Of a DNA stretch of 64,000 bases, positions 19,972-31,849 are shown piece by piece. The DNA is from Vigna angularis. Taxonomy: Eukaryota > Streptophyta > Magnoliopsida > Fabales > Fabaceae. Within the stretch, counting starts at the first letter, position 1. Each line of letters begins with the position of its first letter. The stretch is taken from the NCBI RefSeq assembly GCF_016808095.1, contig NC_068971.1, forward strand, positions 17,286,501-17,350,500. Reading direction: 5' to 3'. The position numbers were made by a program, and so were the translations under genes. The notes beneath the pieces are model-generated. The model ran no database searches. It saw only the letters and a list, made by a program, of their open reading frames with translations, and was not told the DNA's origin.

Positions 19972-21880
19972 TAGAGCTGTCAAATGAGCCCCTTTAATAA
20001 GATTTGGCCCTATCCCATGTGGGTTGGGGTCAAAAAAGCCCACAGGGCCAAAAAAACTCTTTATTAAAAAAGCCCACAAAGCTAAAAACCCCTAAAGCCT
20101 TATAGGCCAGGGCCAGCCCATGGGCTTTCCTTTTTACAAAATTTAACGTCTAGAAACATAATATCATCATATAAGTAATCACAAATCATGTGTATTTTTT
20201 ATCCAGCTTTCATTTTATCTTTGTTAATAATAACTTATAACCATAATTGATTCATGTGTAATTATATTTTTTTACCAATAAAATTAATTTTCTACTTCAT
20301 AACTGTTTCTATATTAATTAGTTTAATAATAATGCTTTTATACAATTATTCCTTAATTTCCAAATTTTGTTTTGATAATTTTTTCATCTTAATTTTGGTT
20401 TCTTAATTTTGGTTTGTAAATTTGACGGTTCAGAGATGTCCACATAAAATAGGTTTAAAAGTATAAAAATTTAATTTAATTTGTAAAATTTGGATGGACT
20501 AGCGAATTTATTTATAGATGGTAATCTATTTTGTCACTAGTTTAAATCAATATCATTCGATTAAGATTTGTGATCAAAATTACATTATTTTTAATTAGTG
20601 TGAAAATGTTAAAATTTTGACTTAATAACTTTTTAACTTTTTTAATTTTCCAAATTTAATAAAATTATTATTTATTATTTACAAAGTTATATAATTCTTT
20701 TAAAAAAAATTTATGAAACGTATAATTTAGTCATTTACATCAATTTATATATTTTTATGTCTTTTTCATATATTTTATATTATATTCATTTGTCTTTTTT
20801 ATTAGTTTCTTATTAAGAGACATTGATGTAATTTATTTATTATTATAATTATTATAATTTTTATTTATTTTATATGTTAATAATTAAATACAATAATAAT
20901 TTTAATTTTAGTATTATAAATTATAACATTATATTTATTTAAAAATAATGTATCTATTATGTAATTATTTTTTATTACAATCGACTCAATTATGATAAAT
21001 AATTCAATAAAAACGATCTTTGTTGGATAAAGATAAGTATTATTTTAAAATATTAATTTAATCTAAGAGGTTAGAAAAAAAATCTGATTTTATAACCACT
21101 AGGATTACATCTAGATCTTGTATACTAACATATATGATATTTATAAGAATTTTGTCTAACAAGGATTTTCACTAAAAAGTTAGTTCTTTTATTAGGTAAA
21201 ATTAATTTTAAACTTTACAAAAGTTTGTGGTTTAATTTTTTAATGTATATATATCTATACAAAACATTCAACAAAAGAATTTTATATGACAAACTATAAA
21301 AAATAAAAATTTTACACCGATATTAAAAATTCATCCAATCAGTAGATTTGAATTTAAAATCTATCCATAATTAATATTTCAAATATTTATATAGATATCA
21401 GAATTCGATTATTGAAAAATCGAATTTTCAACTGTGTTACTTTTATAATTTCTTTTTTGAAATTTTTTTCATTTTCTTTTAAATAAAAATAATAATAAAA
21501 ATTTTCTTTTTTAACTCTCCAAAATAATAAAATTATATATTTAAAATATACTTATAATTAAAAAATTATTTTAAATAATTTTTTATAAAATCAATATTTA
21601 TACATTTATATTTAATTAAAAAGATATTAAATATCATGTAAATTTTGAAAATTATTGAACTTGTAAAGTAAATAAAAGAAATAACTAAAAAAAAATTAAA
21701 AGTGAATTAATTTAATTTGGGGGCTAGCCCCATCCTAACCCTACCCCAGCCCACTTTATGTGGGGCTTTAGGGGTTGGGGCTTTTAAAAAGCCCCCTAGT
21801 AAGTGGGCTAGAAAATTGGGGCTTGATTTTAGAAGGGGTCAGGGTCAACCCATGGGCCAGGGGCTCAAATGACACCTCTA
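19972..21880. mobile_element. hAT element nested in copia-A RNase H
   Basis: A 1909-bp element with ends TAGAGCTGTCAAATGAGCCCC-like and, inverted, TAGAGGTGTCATTTGAGCCC, flanked by a perfect 8-bp duplication GGTTCTTG (19964-19971 and 21881-21888). GGGGTT/AACCCC-type subterminal words (GGGCC, GCCCA) occur within 150 bases of each end. The interior is extremely AT-rich and has no transposase, so it is non-autonomous. It is the youngest layer of the nest. Confidence 0.92.
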
Positions 21881-21888
21881 GGTTCTTG

Positions 21889-24750
21889 GTCAAATTTATC
21901 GCACTAGTATTGTCACATTTTAGAGGAATTTTGTCAAGGAAGATATCAAAGTCTTCCAATTGTTGTTTCATCCACAAAATTTGGGCACAACAGTTTCCAG
22001 CTGCAATATATTCAGCTTCGGTGGTAGACAAAGCTACACATGCTTGTTTCTTTGAGTGCCATGACACTAAAGAATATCCCAAGAAATGACAGGTTCCACT
22101 AGTACTTTTTCTATCAATTTTACAGCCACCATAATGTGCATCAGAGTATCCTATTAAACTAGGTGAGGCATCAGAGGGATACCAAAGTCCAAATGAAGTA
22201 GTTCCCTTAAGATATTTTAGAATTCTCTTAACTACAGTCAAATGAGATTCTTTAGGATTGGCTTGGTATCTAGCATATACACAAACACTCTACATAATAT
22301 CTGGTCTACTAGCAGTTAAGTATAGCAAGGATCCTATCATGCCTCTAAACATGGTTTCATTCACTCCTTTTCCAATTTCATCCTTATCTAAATAACATGA
22401 AGTACCCATGGGTGTACTAGCTTCCTTGCAGCTATCCATACCAAATTTCCTAAGAATTTCTCTACAGTATTTAGTTTGGGAGATGAATGTTCCACCATTC
22501 ATTTGTTTTATCTGTAGTCCTAAGAAAAAGTTTAACTCACCCATCATAGACATCTCAAATTCACCTTGCATTATTTTAGCAAACTCTTCACACAAAGAAT
22601 CATCAGTTGACCCAAAAATGATATCATCTACATAAACTTGCACGATTAAAATGTGTTTTCCTACTTTCTTAGTGAATAAGGTTGAATCAACCTTTCCTCT
22701 AGAAAATTCATTTTCAATTAAAAAGGTACTAAGTCTTTCATACCAAGACCTAGGTGCTTGTTTAAGACCATAAAGGGCCTTTTTCAACTTGTAAACATGA
22801 TCAGGAAATTTAAAATCTTCAAAGCCAGGAGGTTGACTAACATACACTTCTTCTTTTATAAAACCATTTAAGAAAGCACTTTTTACATCCATTTGATATA
22901 GTTTAAATTTCATCAAAGATGCATATGCAAGTAATAATCTAATTGCTTCTGACCTGGCTACCGGTGCATATGTTTCATCATAATCTATACCTTCCTCTTG
23001 ACAGTATCCCTTAGCAACTAGCCTTGCTTTATTCTTTGTGATGTTTCCATCCTCATCAAGCTTGTTCCTAAATACCCATTTTGTTCCTATGACTTGGAAT
23101 TCTTCTTGTTTTGGAATAAGTTCCCAAACTTCATTCCTTTCAAATTGATTTAGCTCTTCTTGCATAGCAATGCACCATTTGTCATCTTGAAGAACTTCCT
23201 TTATATTTTTAGGTTCTACCTAAGACACAAAAGCAACAGTTAGACAAAAATTATTTAAATTATGTCTGGTAGTTACCCCTTTTAATATATCTCCTATGAT
23301 GTTGTCCAAAGATAGTCCTCTTGGTTGTTATAGCTTTTGGAATCAACGACTTGGGGTGTTTCTTGAAGCTCCGGAGGATAATTTTCATTTAGATACATCT
23401 CCACAAGGGCTTCTTTTAAGTAATCCTCATCACTTGCAATGGGTCTATTTGACTCAAGAGGATTTACCTCAAGGTCTACAATCTCATCAAAGACAACATG
23501 CATTGATTCTTCAATTATCAGTGTTCTTCTATTGAACACTCTATAAGCTTTGCTAGTCAAAGAATATCCTAGAAAAATTGCTTCATCAGATTTTGCCTCA
23601 AATTTTCCAAGATTATCTTTTCCATTATTTAAGACAAAGCATTTGCATCCAAAAATTTTCAAATGAGATATATTTGGTTTTCTACCATTCAACAGTTCAT
23701 ATGGAGTTAATTTTAGAATTGGCCTAATAAGCATCCTATTTAACACATAACAAGCAGTACTTACTGCATCAGCCCAAAAGTATTTTGGCACATTAGATTC
23801 ATTCATAAGCGTTCTAGCTAATTCTTCTAATGATCTATTTTTCCTTTCAACAACACCATTCTGTTGGGAAGTTCTAGGTGCAGAAAAATTATGTGCAATG
23901 CCAAATTCTTCACAAAATTTTCCAAACGATTCATTTTCAAATTCACCACCATGATCACTTCTCAAAGTTTTGGTTTTCAAATCTTTTTTCATTTTGAATA
24001 CGTTTAGCAAAAGTTTTAAATGCTTTGAAAGCTTCACTTTTCAGAGTTAAAAAGAAAGTCCAAGTAAATCTAGAGTAATCATCAACAATTACAAGAGCAT
24101 AGTAGTTTCCACCAATAGATGGACCAAACAAGTCCATATGCAAAAGTTCTAAAGGTTTTGATGTTGAAATCATGCTTTTAGATGAAAATGAAGATTTGGT
24201 TTGTTTACCCTTTTGACATGCAGAACAAAGTTTATCTTTCTCAAATTTTAGTTTAGGCAAACCAATCACAAGATCCTTAGAGATTAATTTATTTAAGTGT
24301 TGCATGTGAATATGTGCAGCTCTTTTGTGCCATAGCCATGGATTTTCTTCTTTAGCAACTAAGCATGTTATACTATGACTAGATTCACTCTCAATATCAA
24401 TCAAATATATGTTATTATGCCTAACACCTTGCAAAGCAATTTCAGCAGAATTTTTAAAATAAATAGTACATTTGTCACTCTCAAAAGTTACCTTGAAACC
24501 TTTGTCGCATAGTTGGCTTATGCTTAGAAGATTATGTTTGAGGCCTTCAACGTATAAGACGTCTTTTATTGTCAAAGTGTTTCCTCCTCTAATGTTTCCA
24601 GTACCCATTTTTCTGCCTTTGTTGTTATCCCCATACGTTACAAATCCTTGCTTCTTCTTCTCAAAAGAGATGAATCTTTTCTTGTCACCAGTCATGTGTC
24701 TTAAGCAACCACTGTCAAGATACCACAGTGACTTCTTGGACTTAGATTGA
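21889..24750 (-). pseudogene. copia-A pol: protease, integrase, reverse transcriptase, most of RNase H
   Basis: In element order: protease motif LDSGC with HMTGD (near 24700), the GAG_pre-integrase region LWHKRAAHIHMQHLNKL, an integrase core with SDHGGEFENESF and NGVVERKNRSLEELA, reverse transcriptase with [25 protein letters not shown] and the catalytic YVDD at 22623-22634, and RNase H with LSTTEAEYIAA. Frameshifts near 24000 and between 23165 and 23294, and a stop near 22289, break the frame. Together with the hAT insertion this leaves no usable polyprotein. Length and order are those of a normal copia pol. Confidence 0.9.
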
Positions 24751-24829
24751 TCCTACAAAACAAGTTAGAGAGAATTTTAGGTCCCCAATCTCAATATGGG
24801 TCCTTGGGGTTAGTTTTTGCAAGTTTACA

Positions 24830-26456
24830 TCATCTCACAGCTTTAACCCAAGCATATTTGCCACTTGGAACACCAACATGTTTGATATTGCATTTGTTTG
24901 ATGTGTGACCATGCTTCATACAGAAAAAGCAACATACATCACTAATTTTATTTTTAATAAAAGTTCCTTTAACAACCCAAATTTTTCGAGTTCTTCTTAC
25001 CTTGGATTTAAAATTTTGATGCATGTTTCCATTGCTCTTATTAAGGTTTGTTTTAGCATGTGAATTAGCTTTAGTTGCCTTAGCAAGTAAGTTTTCAAGT
25101 ATATCAATATCAAACATATAACTTTTGCATGACAAGCATTCAACAGGTTCAACAGTAGCATTTGCATCTGATAATTTAATTTCTAAGGTATTAACTCTAT
25201 TTCTTAGAACAGCTTCATCATCAAGCAGTTTATCATATTTTAACTTCAATTCATTATGTTCCTTTTTTAAATTTTTATGAGCAGCATTAAGTTTCTCATA
25301 TTCATTCATCAATTCAAAGAAAGCTTTTTTGTAAATCTAATTCACTAGATTCAAAGCTGGAATCGCTTACTTGACTTCCAGTTTCTTTAGAATCTGCCAT
25401 AAGGCATAGATTAGCTTCTTCTTCTGTGTCACTTGAACTCGTTGAGCTAGAGGCATTATCCTCCCAAGCTATGTATGCTTTCTTTTTCCTTTGAAATTTT
25501 CTTTCCTTCTTGTCTTCACTTTTCTTGCTTTTTGGACACTCAGATTTTACGTGCCCTCTTTCTCCACAACCGAAGCACTTTACGTTTGATGGAGATTCTT
25601 GACTTTCTTTCCTATCTTTGTGAAACTTGTCCTTTCCCTTTGCTTTCATGAACTTTACAAATTTCTTTATCATCAAGCTCATGTTTTCTTCATCATCAGA
25701 ATCATCTTCTTCGATCCCCTTAGAGCTTTTTCCTTTAGATATTTCAGACTTGAAAGCTAGAGTTTTCCTTTTGCCTTGATCCTCTTCAGCAGTCAATCTT
25801 CTCAGCTCAAGTTCATGCTCACGGAGCTTTCCAAACAAGATTGGCATTGACATCTGAGTAAGATTTTGAGACTTCGAGATGGCAGTCACCTTTGGTTGCC
25901 AAGACCTGTCCAGAGATTTCAGAATTTTCACATTAAGTTCATCAATATCAAAAGTCTTACCCAACCCTGTTAAATGATTCACAATATAAGTGAATCGTTT
26001 TTGAACGTCAGAGATCATTTCTCCAAGTTGCATTCTGAACATCTCATATTCCTGAATGAGAGTGTTCTTCCTAGCGCGCTTCACGTCCTCTGTTCCTTCA
26101 TGTGTGACTCTGAGGACTTCCCACATTTCCTGTGTTGTCTTACACACTGAAATTCTATAAAATTCATCAAGTACAACAGCAGATGAAATTATATTGTGAG
26201 CTTTAATATCAAACTGAGCTCGTCTATTTTCTTCAGCAGTTCAATTAAAATAAGGTTTTTCAGTCTCTACACCATCAACAGTATTCATAGGAATATAAGG
26301 GCCATTTTGTACAGCTTCCCAGATACCTCTATCAACAGACCCCATAAAAATCTCCATTCTCACTTTCCAAAAAGCATAGTTATCCCCAGTAAACAATGGA
26401 GGTCTGTTAATGGAAGCACCCTCAGCATATACATGGTTTTGATTGTGACCAGCCAT
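24830..26456 (-). pseudogene. copia-A gag with two zinc knuckles
   Basis: Starts MAGHNQNHVYAEGASINRPP and contains the UBN2-type gag region, a Ser/Asp-rich linker, a first knuckle CFGCGERGHVKSEC and a second near the C-terminus, CCFFCMKHGHTSNKC. A nonsense TGA lies at 26241-26243 and a frameshift near 25313; the equivalent frame in copia-C is uninterrupted, so both are lesions of this copy. Gag would assemble the particle and bind RNA through the knuckles. Confidence 0.9.
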
Positions 26457-26495
26457 TTTCGCAAATATTTTTTTTTTGAAAAACTATCAAAGCAA

Positions 26496-26507
26496 GCTCT
26501 GATACCA
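26496..26507 (-). other. copia-A primer-binding site
   Basis: TGGTATCAGAGC on the minus strand, two bases downstream of the 5' LTR. This is the standard site complementary to the 3' end of initiator tRNA-Met in plant copia elements, and it fixes the element's direction. Confidence 0.92.
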
Positions 26508-26509
26508 AT

Positions 26510-27422
26510 TGTTGGTATCGGAGGGGGTATTTTTCGAAGAGTATAGCGCAACGGAATTAAAACTCAGAGAGCGGAAAGTGTGTTCGATCACAATTAAAAT
26601 TAATTTGGTCCTTTTAGTAAAAATAATTTTCTTTCAGAAAATTAATCAAACAGTTGATATACGTAAAATAATGAGTGTAGGGAATAGAAAAATCACACAG
26701 ATATTTTTATACTGGTTCGATTCAACAGAATCTACGTCCAGTCGTTAATCACTATAAATAGTAATTAACAGTTCCACTAAAAATGGTTTAATAGATTACA
26801 ATCAAATGAACAGGAATAAAACGAAAAAAACCACTCTACCAACTTGAAGAGAATCGCTCCGGCAATCGACCAACGATTCGCAAGCTTCTCCTTTCACAAG
26901 ACCAGGCAGAGTACCTTGCTAACTTGAAGAGAGTCTGCTCCGACTATCGACACACGATATGCGAGCCTCTCCTTTCACAAGACCAAGCAAGGGAACAATG
27001 AACAAAAAGCTCTCTAAGAACGTTCCTCTGACACACAGTGTTCTAAGCTTTCTCAGTTCAAAAAACGTTACCTTCTGATTTCTCCAAATCAAATTATATA
27101 GCCAAGTACACTGAATGCCAAAGGTCAGCTCCCAACTGCCATGAATAATCGATTATTGTAAGTGATAATCGATTATTCAAATCCATTACAGAGTTTTCAA
27201 AAAAGTGATAATCGATTATTCAAGTATGACTTGTGATAATCGATTATTGCTTAACCATAATCGATTATACTAGTAAAAATTACAATGTTTAACATTTTCC
27301 TACTACATTCAAAATCTACAAGTTGCTTTTTTTAAATATTTTCCTACTACATCCAAAATCTATAAGTTGCAGCATCATCAAAACACATCTTCAGGTTTTA
27401 CCAATACTCCTTATTGGTAACA
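26510..27422 (-). repeat. copia-A 5' LTR (913 bp)
   Basis: Nearly identical to 16920-17854 but with five instead of six ATAATCGATTAT palindromes: one 20-bp palindrome-plus-spacer unit is absent. Ends TGTTACCAATAAGG to CCGATACCAACA on the minus strand. Confidence 0.95.
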
Positions 27423-27663
27423 AAGGGGACTGCCACGTGGCAGTCTCTTATTAGCTGAACTTGCCAACTAATTGGACTAATTGGACATGTCATTTAATTT
27501 TGGCCAACAGAGCAACTTTGCCGTTAGTTTTTTAACGCCGTATGCAAAAAGGATCCACTTAAACTGTTTTCGTGAAAAGTATGATGTTAGTGAACTTTTA
27601 AAAAAAGGGAGGACAACTTTGAACAGACCCTACAAATCGAGGGACCAAAATAGGTATTAAACC

Positions 27664-28441
27664 TTTTAATTAATTGTGATTCTTCTTTACAACTCTACGA
27701 AACTTGAAAAGCATAAAAACAATAAATTTCTCTTTTTGGTATTTTATAAAGTATGAACTATGAACATGTAGTGTAGTATCAACCACAAATAATAATAACC
27801 AACAACAAACAAGTTCAATCAAACAACAACAAACAAGTTCAATCAAATAACAACAACAAACAAGTTCAATCAAACAACAACAAACAAGTTCAATCAAATA
27901 ACAACAACAAACAAGTTCAACAAAAAAAAATGAAACAAGTTCAACACATAAGTTCTTCAAAACGAAAACGAAAACTAACCTTCAAAAGGTGGGTTCATCA
28001 GAAGAAAGTTTCGTCACCAGTGAGAGAGAAAGCAGAATACGCCTATCAAGGACAAGAGCATGAAAATAATTGATTAAAACAAACAAAAATAATACATAAA
28101 GTAGTTAATTAAAATGCATTTGTATCAAATGAAATAAAGATTACATGTGATGCTCATCAAACTTCGTTCGAGAAAAGTTTGAGAAAAAAGAGGGTATCAC
28201 GCACTAAGATAAAGTGAATGAATTTTCAATCTCCCGCTCAAATTTTTATTGAATTCACTAACCTTTTGACGTCGAATTTAAAGGGCATTTGACATTTTAT
28301 ATCATTTTATGTGGAATTACAATTCTAAACGACGTTTAATAATTGCATTTATTTAAAAAAATGTCACGCTCATTTTTAAGGTTGGCTATTCAGTAATTGG
28401 ACATTGAACGCATGATATTATACGTTGTTTTTGTACTAGTG
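27664..28441. other. right-hand part of CACTA-2
   Basis: Belongs to the CACTA-2 shell. It holds a minisatellite (27799-27944) and, towards the end, GACGTC, ACGTT and CGACGTT subterminal words. The Leu/Cys-rich open frame on the minus strand is only the translated minisatellite. Confidence 0.6.
27799..27944 (+). repeat. minisatellite in CACTA-2
   Basis: Five imperfect units of 26-31 bp built on AACAACAAACAAGTTCAATC. Confidence 0.85.
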
Positions 28442-28444
28442 TTA

Positions 28445-28918
28445 TATAACTAAATTTAAATTATTCAATGCAGACATAAATATAATTTATATATTTAAGC
28501 ATTTTTATTTATTATCAATTGTAGTTATATAAAGATAACTTTTTATTATGCACATGCTGAAATACTATTTGAACAAGAATCTATACGCTACATAAAACTT
28601 AAGACAATAGGTTGTTAGTATACTTATAAAAGTCGAGGACTATCATACATTGGCATTGTGAATTCTTGCATACACACAAGGTGAAAGAATAATTATTTAA
28701 TTTTCTTTAAAATAAATTTATTAAATATTTAAGAAATTGATTTTAATATAGGAGAATGATGCAATCTCTTTAAATAATACTAATGTGTGTGTTCAATTTT
28801 TTTTATTGTATCAATAATTTATGAAATATAAAATTATTTTTGATAAAAATAATTTTTATAATTTTTTTATTATATGAATAATTTTTTAATTTTTTATTAT
28901 AAATAATTATTTGAATGA
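28445..28918. other. AT-rich intergenic DNA
   Basis: No coding segment or terminal repeat was seen. Confidence 0.35.
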
Positions 28919-29246
28919 GTTAAATATGTTTTTGGTCCCTTAACTTTCAGTGAAAATTGGAATTAGTCCCTCTTCAAAACTTTCGTCTAATTTAGTCCCC
29001 AAACTTTATTAATGTGTGAATTTAGTCCTTTTAACTAAATTTTATTAGGTTTATTTAATGTTTTAAGTGTGTTTCATGATAGTATCTGAGTTATACATTT
29101 TTGCTTTAATGTTAACTGAGAAATGTGTTTGAAACATCAAATAAAGTTAACAAAATTTGGTTAAAAGGATTAAATTTACACACTTCTAAAGTTTGGGGAC
29201 TAAATTTTGAAGAGAGACTAATTCTAATTTTCACTGAAAGTTAAGA
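28919..29246. mobile_element. MITE with long inverted arms
   Basis: The two halves fold on each other: the left has TTAACTTTCAGTGAAAATTG and the right, inverted, TTAACTTTCAGTGAAAATTA, both continuing through GAATTAGTC and CTCTTCAAAA. Total about 330 bp with no coding capacity. The phrases TTTTTGGTCCCTTAAC and TAGTCCCCAAACTTT recall small Mutator-like MITEs of legumes. No clear target duplication was found, so the exact ends are uncertain. Confidence 0.65.
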
Positions 29247-30480
29247 AAAGTAGTAATTAATAGAATAAAATTGAAAAATAATTTTTTATTTTGAATAATT
29301 ATTTGAATGATCAAAGGTGGTTAATAAAGAATAAAATTAAAAAATAAATTGTAAACACTATAACAATGAATCATTCTTATATAATAGTATAGATAAAATG
29401 TTTGTCTTACTCTTTTTCATTGAAAATAATAAATTAAATGAACAAATGAAGGAAGAAAAATGGTTAGATATTTAAAAGAACGAGAGAAAAGATAAAATAA
29501 TAAGATTTGTTTAAAACCAAAATGTGTTTCAATTTTATATTATAAGATTTATATTAAACACATTTTTGTTTTGCATAGGAATAAACACCTCCACGGGAAA
29601 CTTCCTTTCTGTTAAAGATCAATGAAAATGTGTTTTAGTGAAGATATTTCGTCAAATATGGAAACAAAAACAGAAATGGGGTGTAATTAAAAAGCAATGG
29701 GGGTGCCAATAAAAGGCCCATAATGAGTTAGCTTGGACTACATCATATGACGGTAGGCAGTTGCTCCCTCCACCACCTCAAACAACTTCCTCTACCTCCT
29801 CAATTTTTTTTTTATTTTCTTACATTTATTATTTACTACTTTTAATGTTAAAATCCTAATCTCTTCCCCCACTTCTCAGCACTGATACCTTCGATTTCTT
29901 TCTCTTTTTCTCTGCAACCCCACCCCCCATTTTCCTTTTCTTTCTCTCTTTCTCTGCAACCCACCCCCACCCCCTCTCCCCTTCCCTTTCTTTGTTTCTA
30001 TCACTTTCTTTCTCTGCAACCCTCCTCTCTCCCTTTCTTTTTCTCCCTTTCGTTATTTTTCTGCAGCCCCACCCCACTCTCCCTTTCTCTCATTCTCGTT
30101 TGGTCTCTAAGAGGTTAGTGTTTCTTTGCTCTGTTGTAATCGATTGTATGATATGTGTTGTATGTGTTCTGCATTGTATGAACTGTGTTAATGGTGGAAA
30201 GAAAACATGGAAGCTGAACGGATATGGAAAATCTAAACATGAATGTAGGGATGCGTGTGGAAGTGGAAGGGTGTGGGGGTGCATTCATGTAGGGGACCAT
30301 TAATATCTTATTAAAAAGTGAATGAATGTAGGTAAGAATTAACCTCAGGAATAATTATTGAAGGGGAAAAGAGGAATGGAGAGGTGGAGGGAGAAGAAGT
30401 GGTGGAGGGACCAACACCCATGACTATATAACGGTCGTTTCTTCCTGAAAATTTCAATCTACAGCCCTATATATATTTCT
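29247..30480. other. intergenic DNA with a CT-rich block
   Basis: Mostly AT-rich, but 29870-30115 is strongly pyrimidine-rich with recurrent TTTCTCTGCAACCC. It could be the 5' leader of an unrecognised gene, but no supported coding exon follows. Open frames here are low-complexity. Confidence 0.4.
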
Positions 30481-30959
30481 ATTCCAAATCACAATTTTTT
30501 CTATTTTTAATCATAACAATTTGAAATATAAAATAAAATTACATTCTAGATTATATAATTTAAAATATAAATACATTTCAGTCTATACAATTGAAATATA
30601 ATTATATTTTAGATTATACATTTTAAAATATAAAAAAAATATTTTAAATAATATATTATTTTAAAATAAAAAATAAATTTATATTCTAAATTATACAATA
30701 CAAAATATAAAATTTAAGTTATAATTCTATCATTTGAAATTAAAAAACCGATGGAATTGCAGAAAGAAACTGTCCTATATAACAGGTTGTCCGATACAAT
30801 GGCCTAATTTCCCAGAATTAATTATATACCCAATTACATAAACAGTAAACAAGTGAAAAAAAAAAGAGAAAAAACTTCAGAGATGCATTAAAAATTGTGT
30901 CGTTTGCAAGTTAAACTGAAAGGAGGAATAAGTATTCCGAAACATTGACTGCATCTTTA

Positions 30960-31400
30960 TAAAACAAAGGTACAAACGAAATTGCTATAATATTTCTGTT
31001 TATCAAAAACAAAAGGTCTCCAAAGGCTAAAGTACCAAATTCGAATTCACATGAAATTAAAATGAATTCCATTCAAAATGTAAATCACCACCAACTTATA
31101 ATTTTTTTGCCAATGGGAACGTTTTTTATAAACAAACCCACAACACGGAACTAAATATACCAATTAAATACCACAAGACCAATTAAATATGACAAATATT
31201 TCTGTATATATAAAAAAAAATAATCTCGAAAGGCTAAAATGTCTAATTAAAATTCAAAGTGTATTAAGGCTAGATGCATATAAAATTAAAATCAAATTCA
31301 ATTCAGTGTAAATCTGTAAGATTTTGCCACACCAAGGCTAATTATAAATAGGGAACTTATTTTTAAAACAAACCCACAACACTGAACTGAATATGCAATT
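30960..31400 (+). repeat. two diverged tandem copies of about 215 bp
   Basis: AATATTTCTGTTTATCAAAA...CCAAAGGCTAAA at about 30990 recurs at about 31195 as AATATTTCTGTATATATAAA...CGAAAGGCTAAA, each followed by similar CACAACAC(G/T)GAACT sequence. The first motif also occurs in R1. The block lies downstream of the minus-strand fragment at 31493-31830. Confidence 0.5.
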
Positions 31401-31492
31401 AAACAGCACAAGGCAAACCAAACTCAAATACAAAAGACAAGAATTGTAACGAAACATCAAATACAAAAGCTATACACATCGCATTTTTCGTT

Positions 31493-31830
31493 TTAGGCGA
31501 AGATAAGGGAGAACCACACGGCAAAGAAGGCGGCGAGCTTGAGGCTGAGGGCGTCGAGGATGTAGGAGATCATTAAGCCAACAACGAGGGTGGCGACGAC
31601 GGCGGTGCCACCGAGGTCGAGGAGGAATAAGGCGGATGGAATTAGGACGATGGCGATCTGGTAGTTGTGGGCGAATGATGAGGGGGTTTTGAGGGATCTG
31701 GAGGAGGCGAAGGTGGAGGAGACGCCATTGCCATGGACGTGACGCGACGGCAAAGGGTGGGAGTCGTTAGGGTTTGGGGAGGAGGAGAAGGAGGGGGCGT
31801 TGTTGGATGAGGACAGGGTTATGTGAGGGT
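31493..31830 (-). pseudogene. small membrane-protein gene fragment
   Basis: GC-rich against AT-rich surroundings. The frame gives a Ser/Pro-rich N-terminal part (SHPLPSRHVHGNGVSS) and then two to three hydrophobic helices, IAIVLIPSALFLLDLGG, VVATLVVGLMISYI and LAAFFAVWFSLIFA, ending at a stop. An ATG at about 31840 (MSSRISPSHNP) lies in another frame, so a frameshift probably separates the original start from the body. I do not recognise the family. It could be a processed or transposon-carried copy, because the region just upstream (31850-32060) has transposon-like inverted motifs. Confidence 0.45.
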
Positions 31831-31849
31831 GAAATGCGCGAGGACATGG

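Larger units (their letters stand above)
16920..27422 (-). mobile_element. copia-A, SIRE-like Ty1/copia retrotransposon with extra ORF3
   Basis: Complete but decayed, on the minus strand. It is flanked by the 5-bp duplication AAGGG (16915-16919 and 27423-27427). Element order is 5' LTR (26510-27422), primer-binding site, gag, pol (protease, integrase, reverse transcriptase, RNase H), an internal palindrome-rich spacer, ORF3, polypurine tract and 3' LTR (16920-17854). A large gag with two zinc knuckles and an extra ORF after pol fit the SIRE/Maximus (sirevirus) group of plant copia elements. Gag, pol and ORF3 all carry stops or frameshifts and a hAT element splits RNase H, so it is not autonomous now. 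Copia-C is a relative. Confidence 0.92.
16050..27663. mobile_element. MULE-2 (Pack-MULE) interrupted by copia-A
   Basis: The ends GGTTTAATACCTATTTTGG are inverted relative to each other (16050-16192 and 27522-27663, clearly diverged), flanked by a perfect 9-bp duplication TTTTAATTA (16041-16049 and 27664-27672). Without copia-A the element would be about 1.1 kb. It carries a minus-strand piece of a CCCH zinc-finger gene and a second GC-rich scrap, so it is a Pack-MULE. The greater divergence of its arms suggests it is older than Pack-MULE-1. Confidence 0.88.
15867..28441. mobile_element. CACTA-2, outermost shell of a four-level nest
   Basis: The left end is CACTAGTCAAATATT and the right end, inverted, is CACTAGTACAAAAAC, flanked by the 3-bp duplication TTA (15864-15866 and 28442-28444). 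Its own sequence is only 15867-16049 and 27664-28441 (about 950 bp); the rest is MULE-2 and its contents. Near both ends are GACGTC, ACGTTAA and ACGTCGAATT words, the likely subterminal binding sites. It has no transposase and is non-autonomous. Confidence 0.8.

Noticed and set aside
27670..27960. Leu/Cys-rich open frame with repeated IELVCCC
   Set aside because: A product of the minisatellite at 27799-27944 within CACTA-2.
29856..30077. Arg/Glu/Lys-rich open frame on the minus strand
   Set aside because: Low-complexity translation of the pyrimidine-rich block; the opposite strand is open too.
30130..30146. TGTAATCGATTGTATG, resembling the ATAATCGATTAT palindrome outside the copia family
   Set aside because: It shares only the AATCGATT core and is single, so it is not counted as a member of the arrays.
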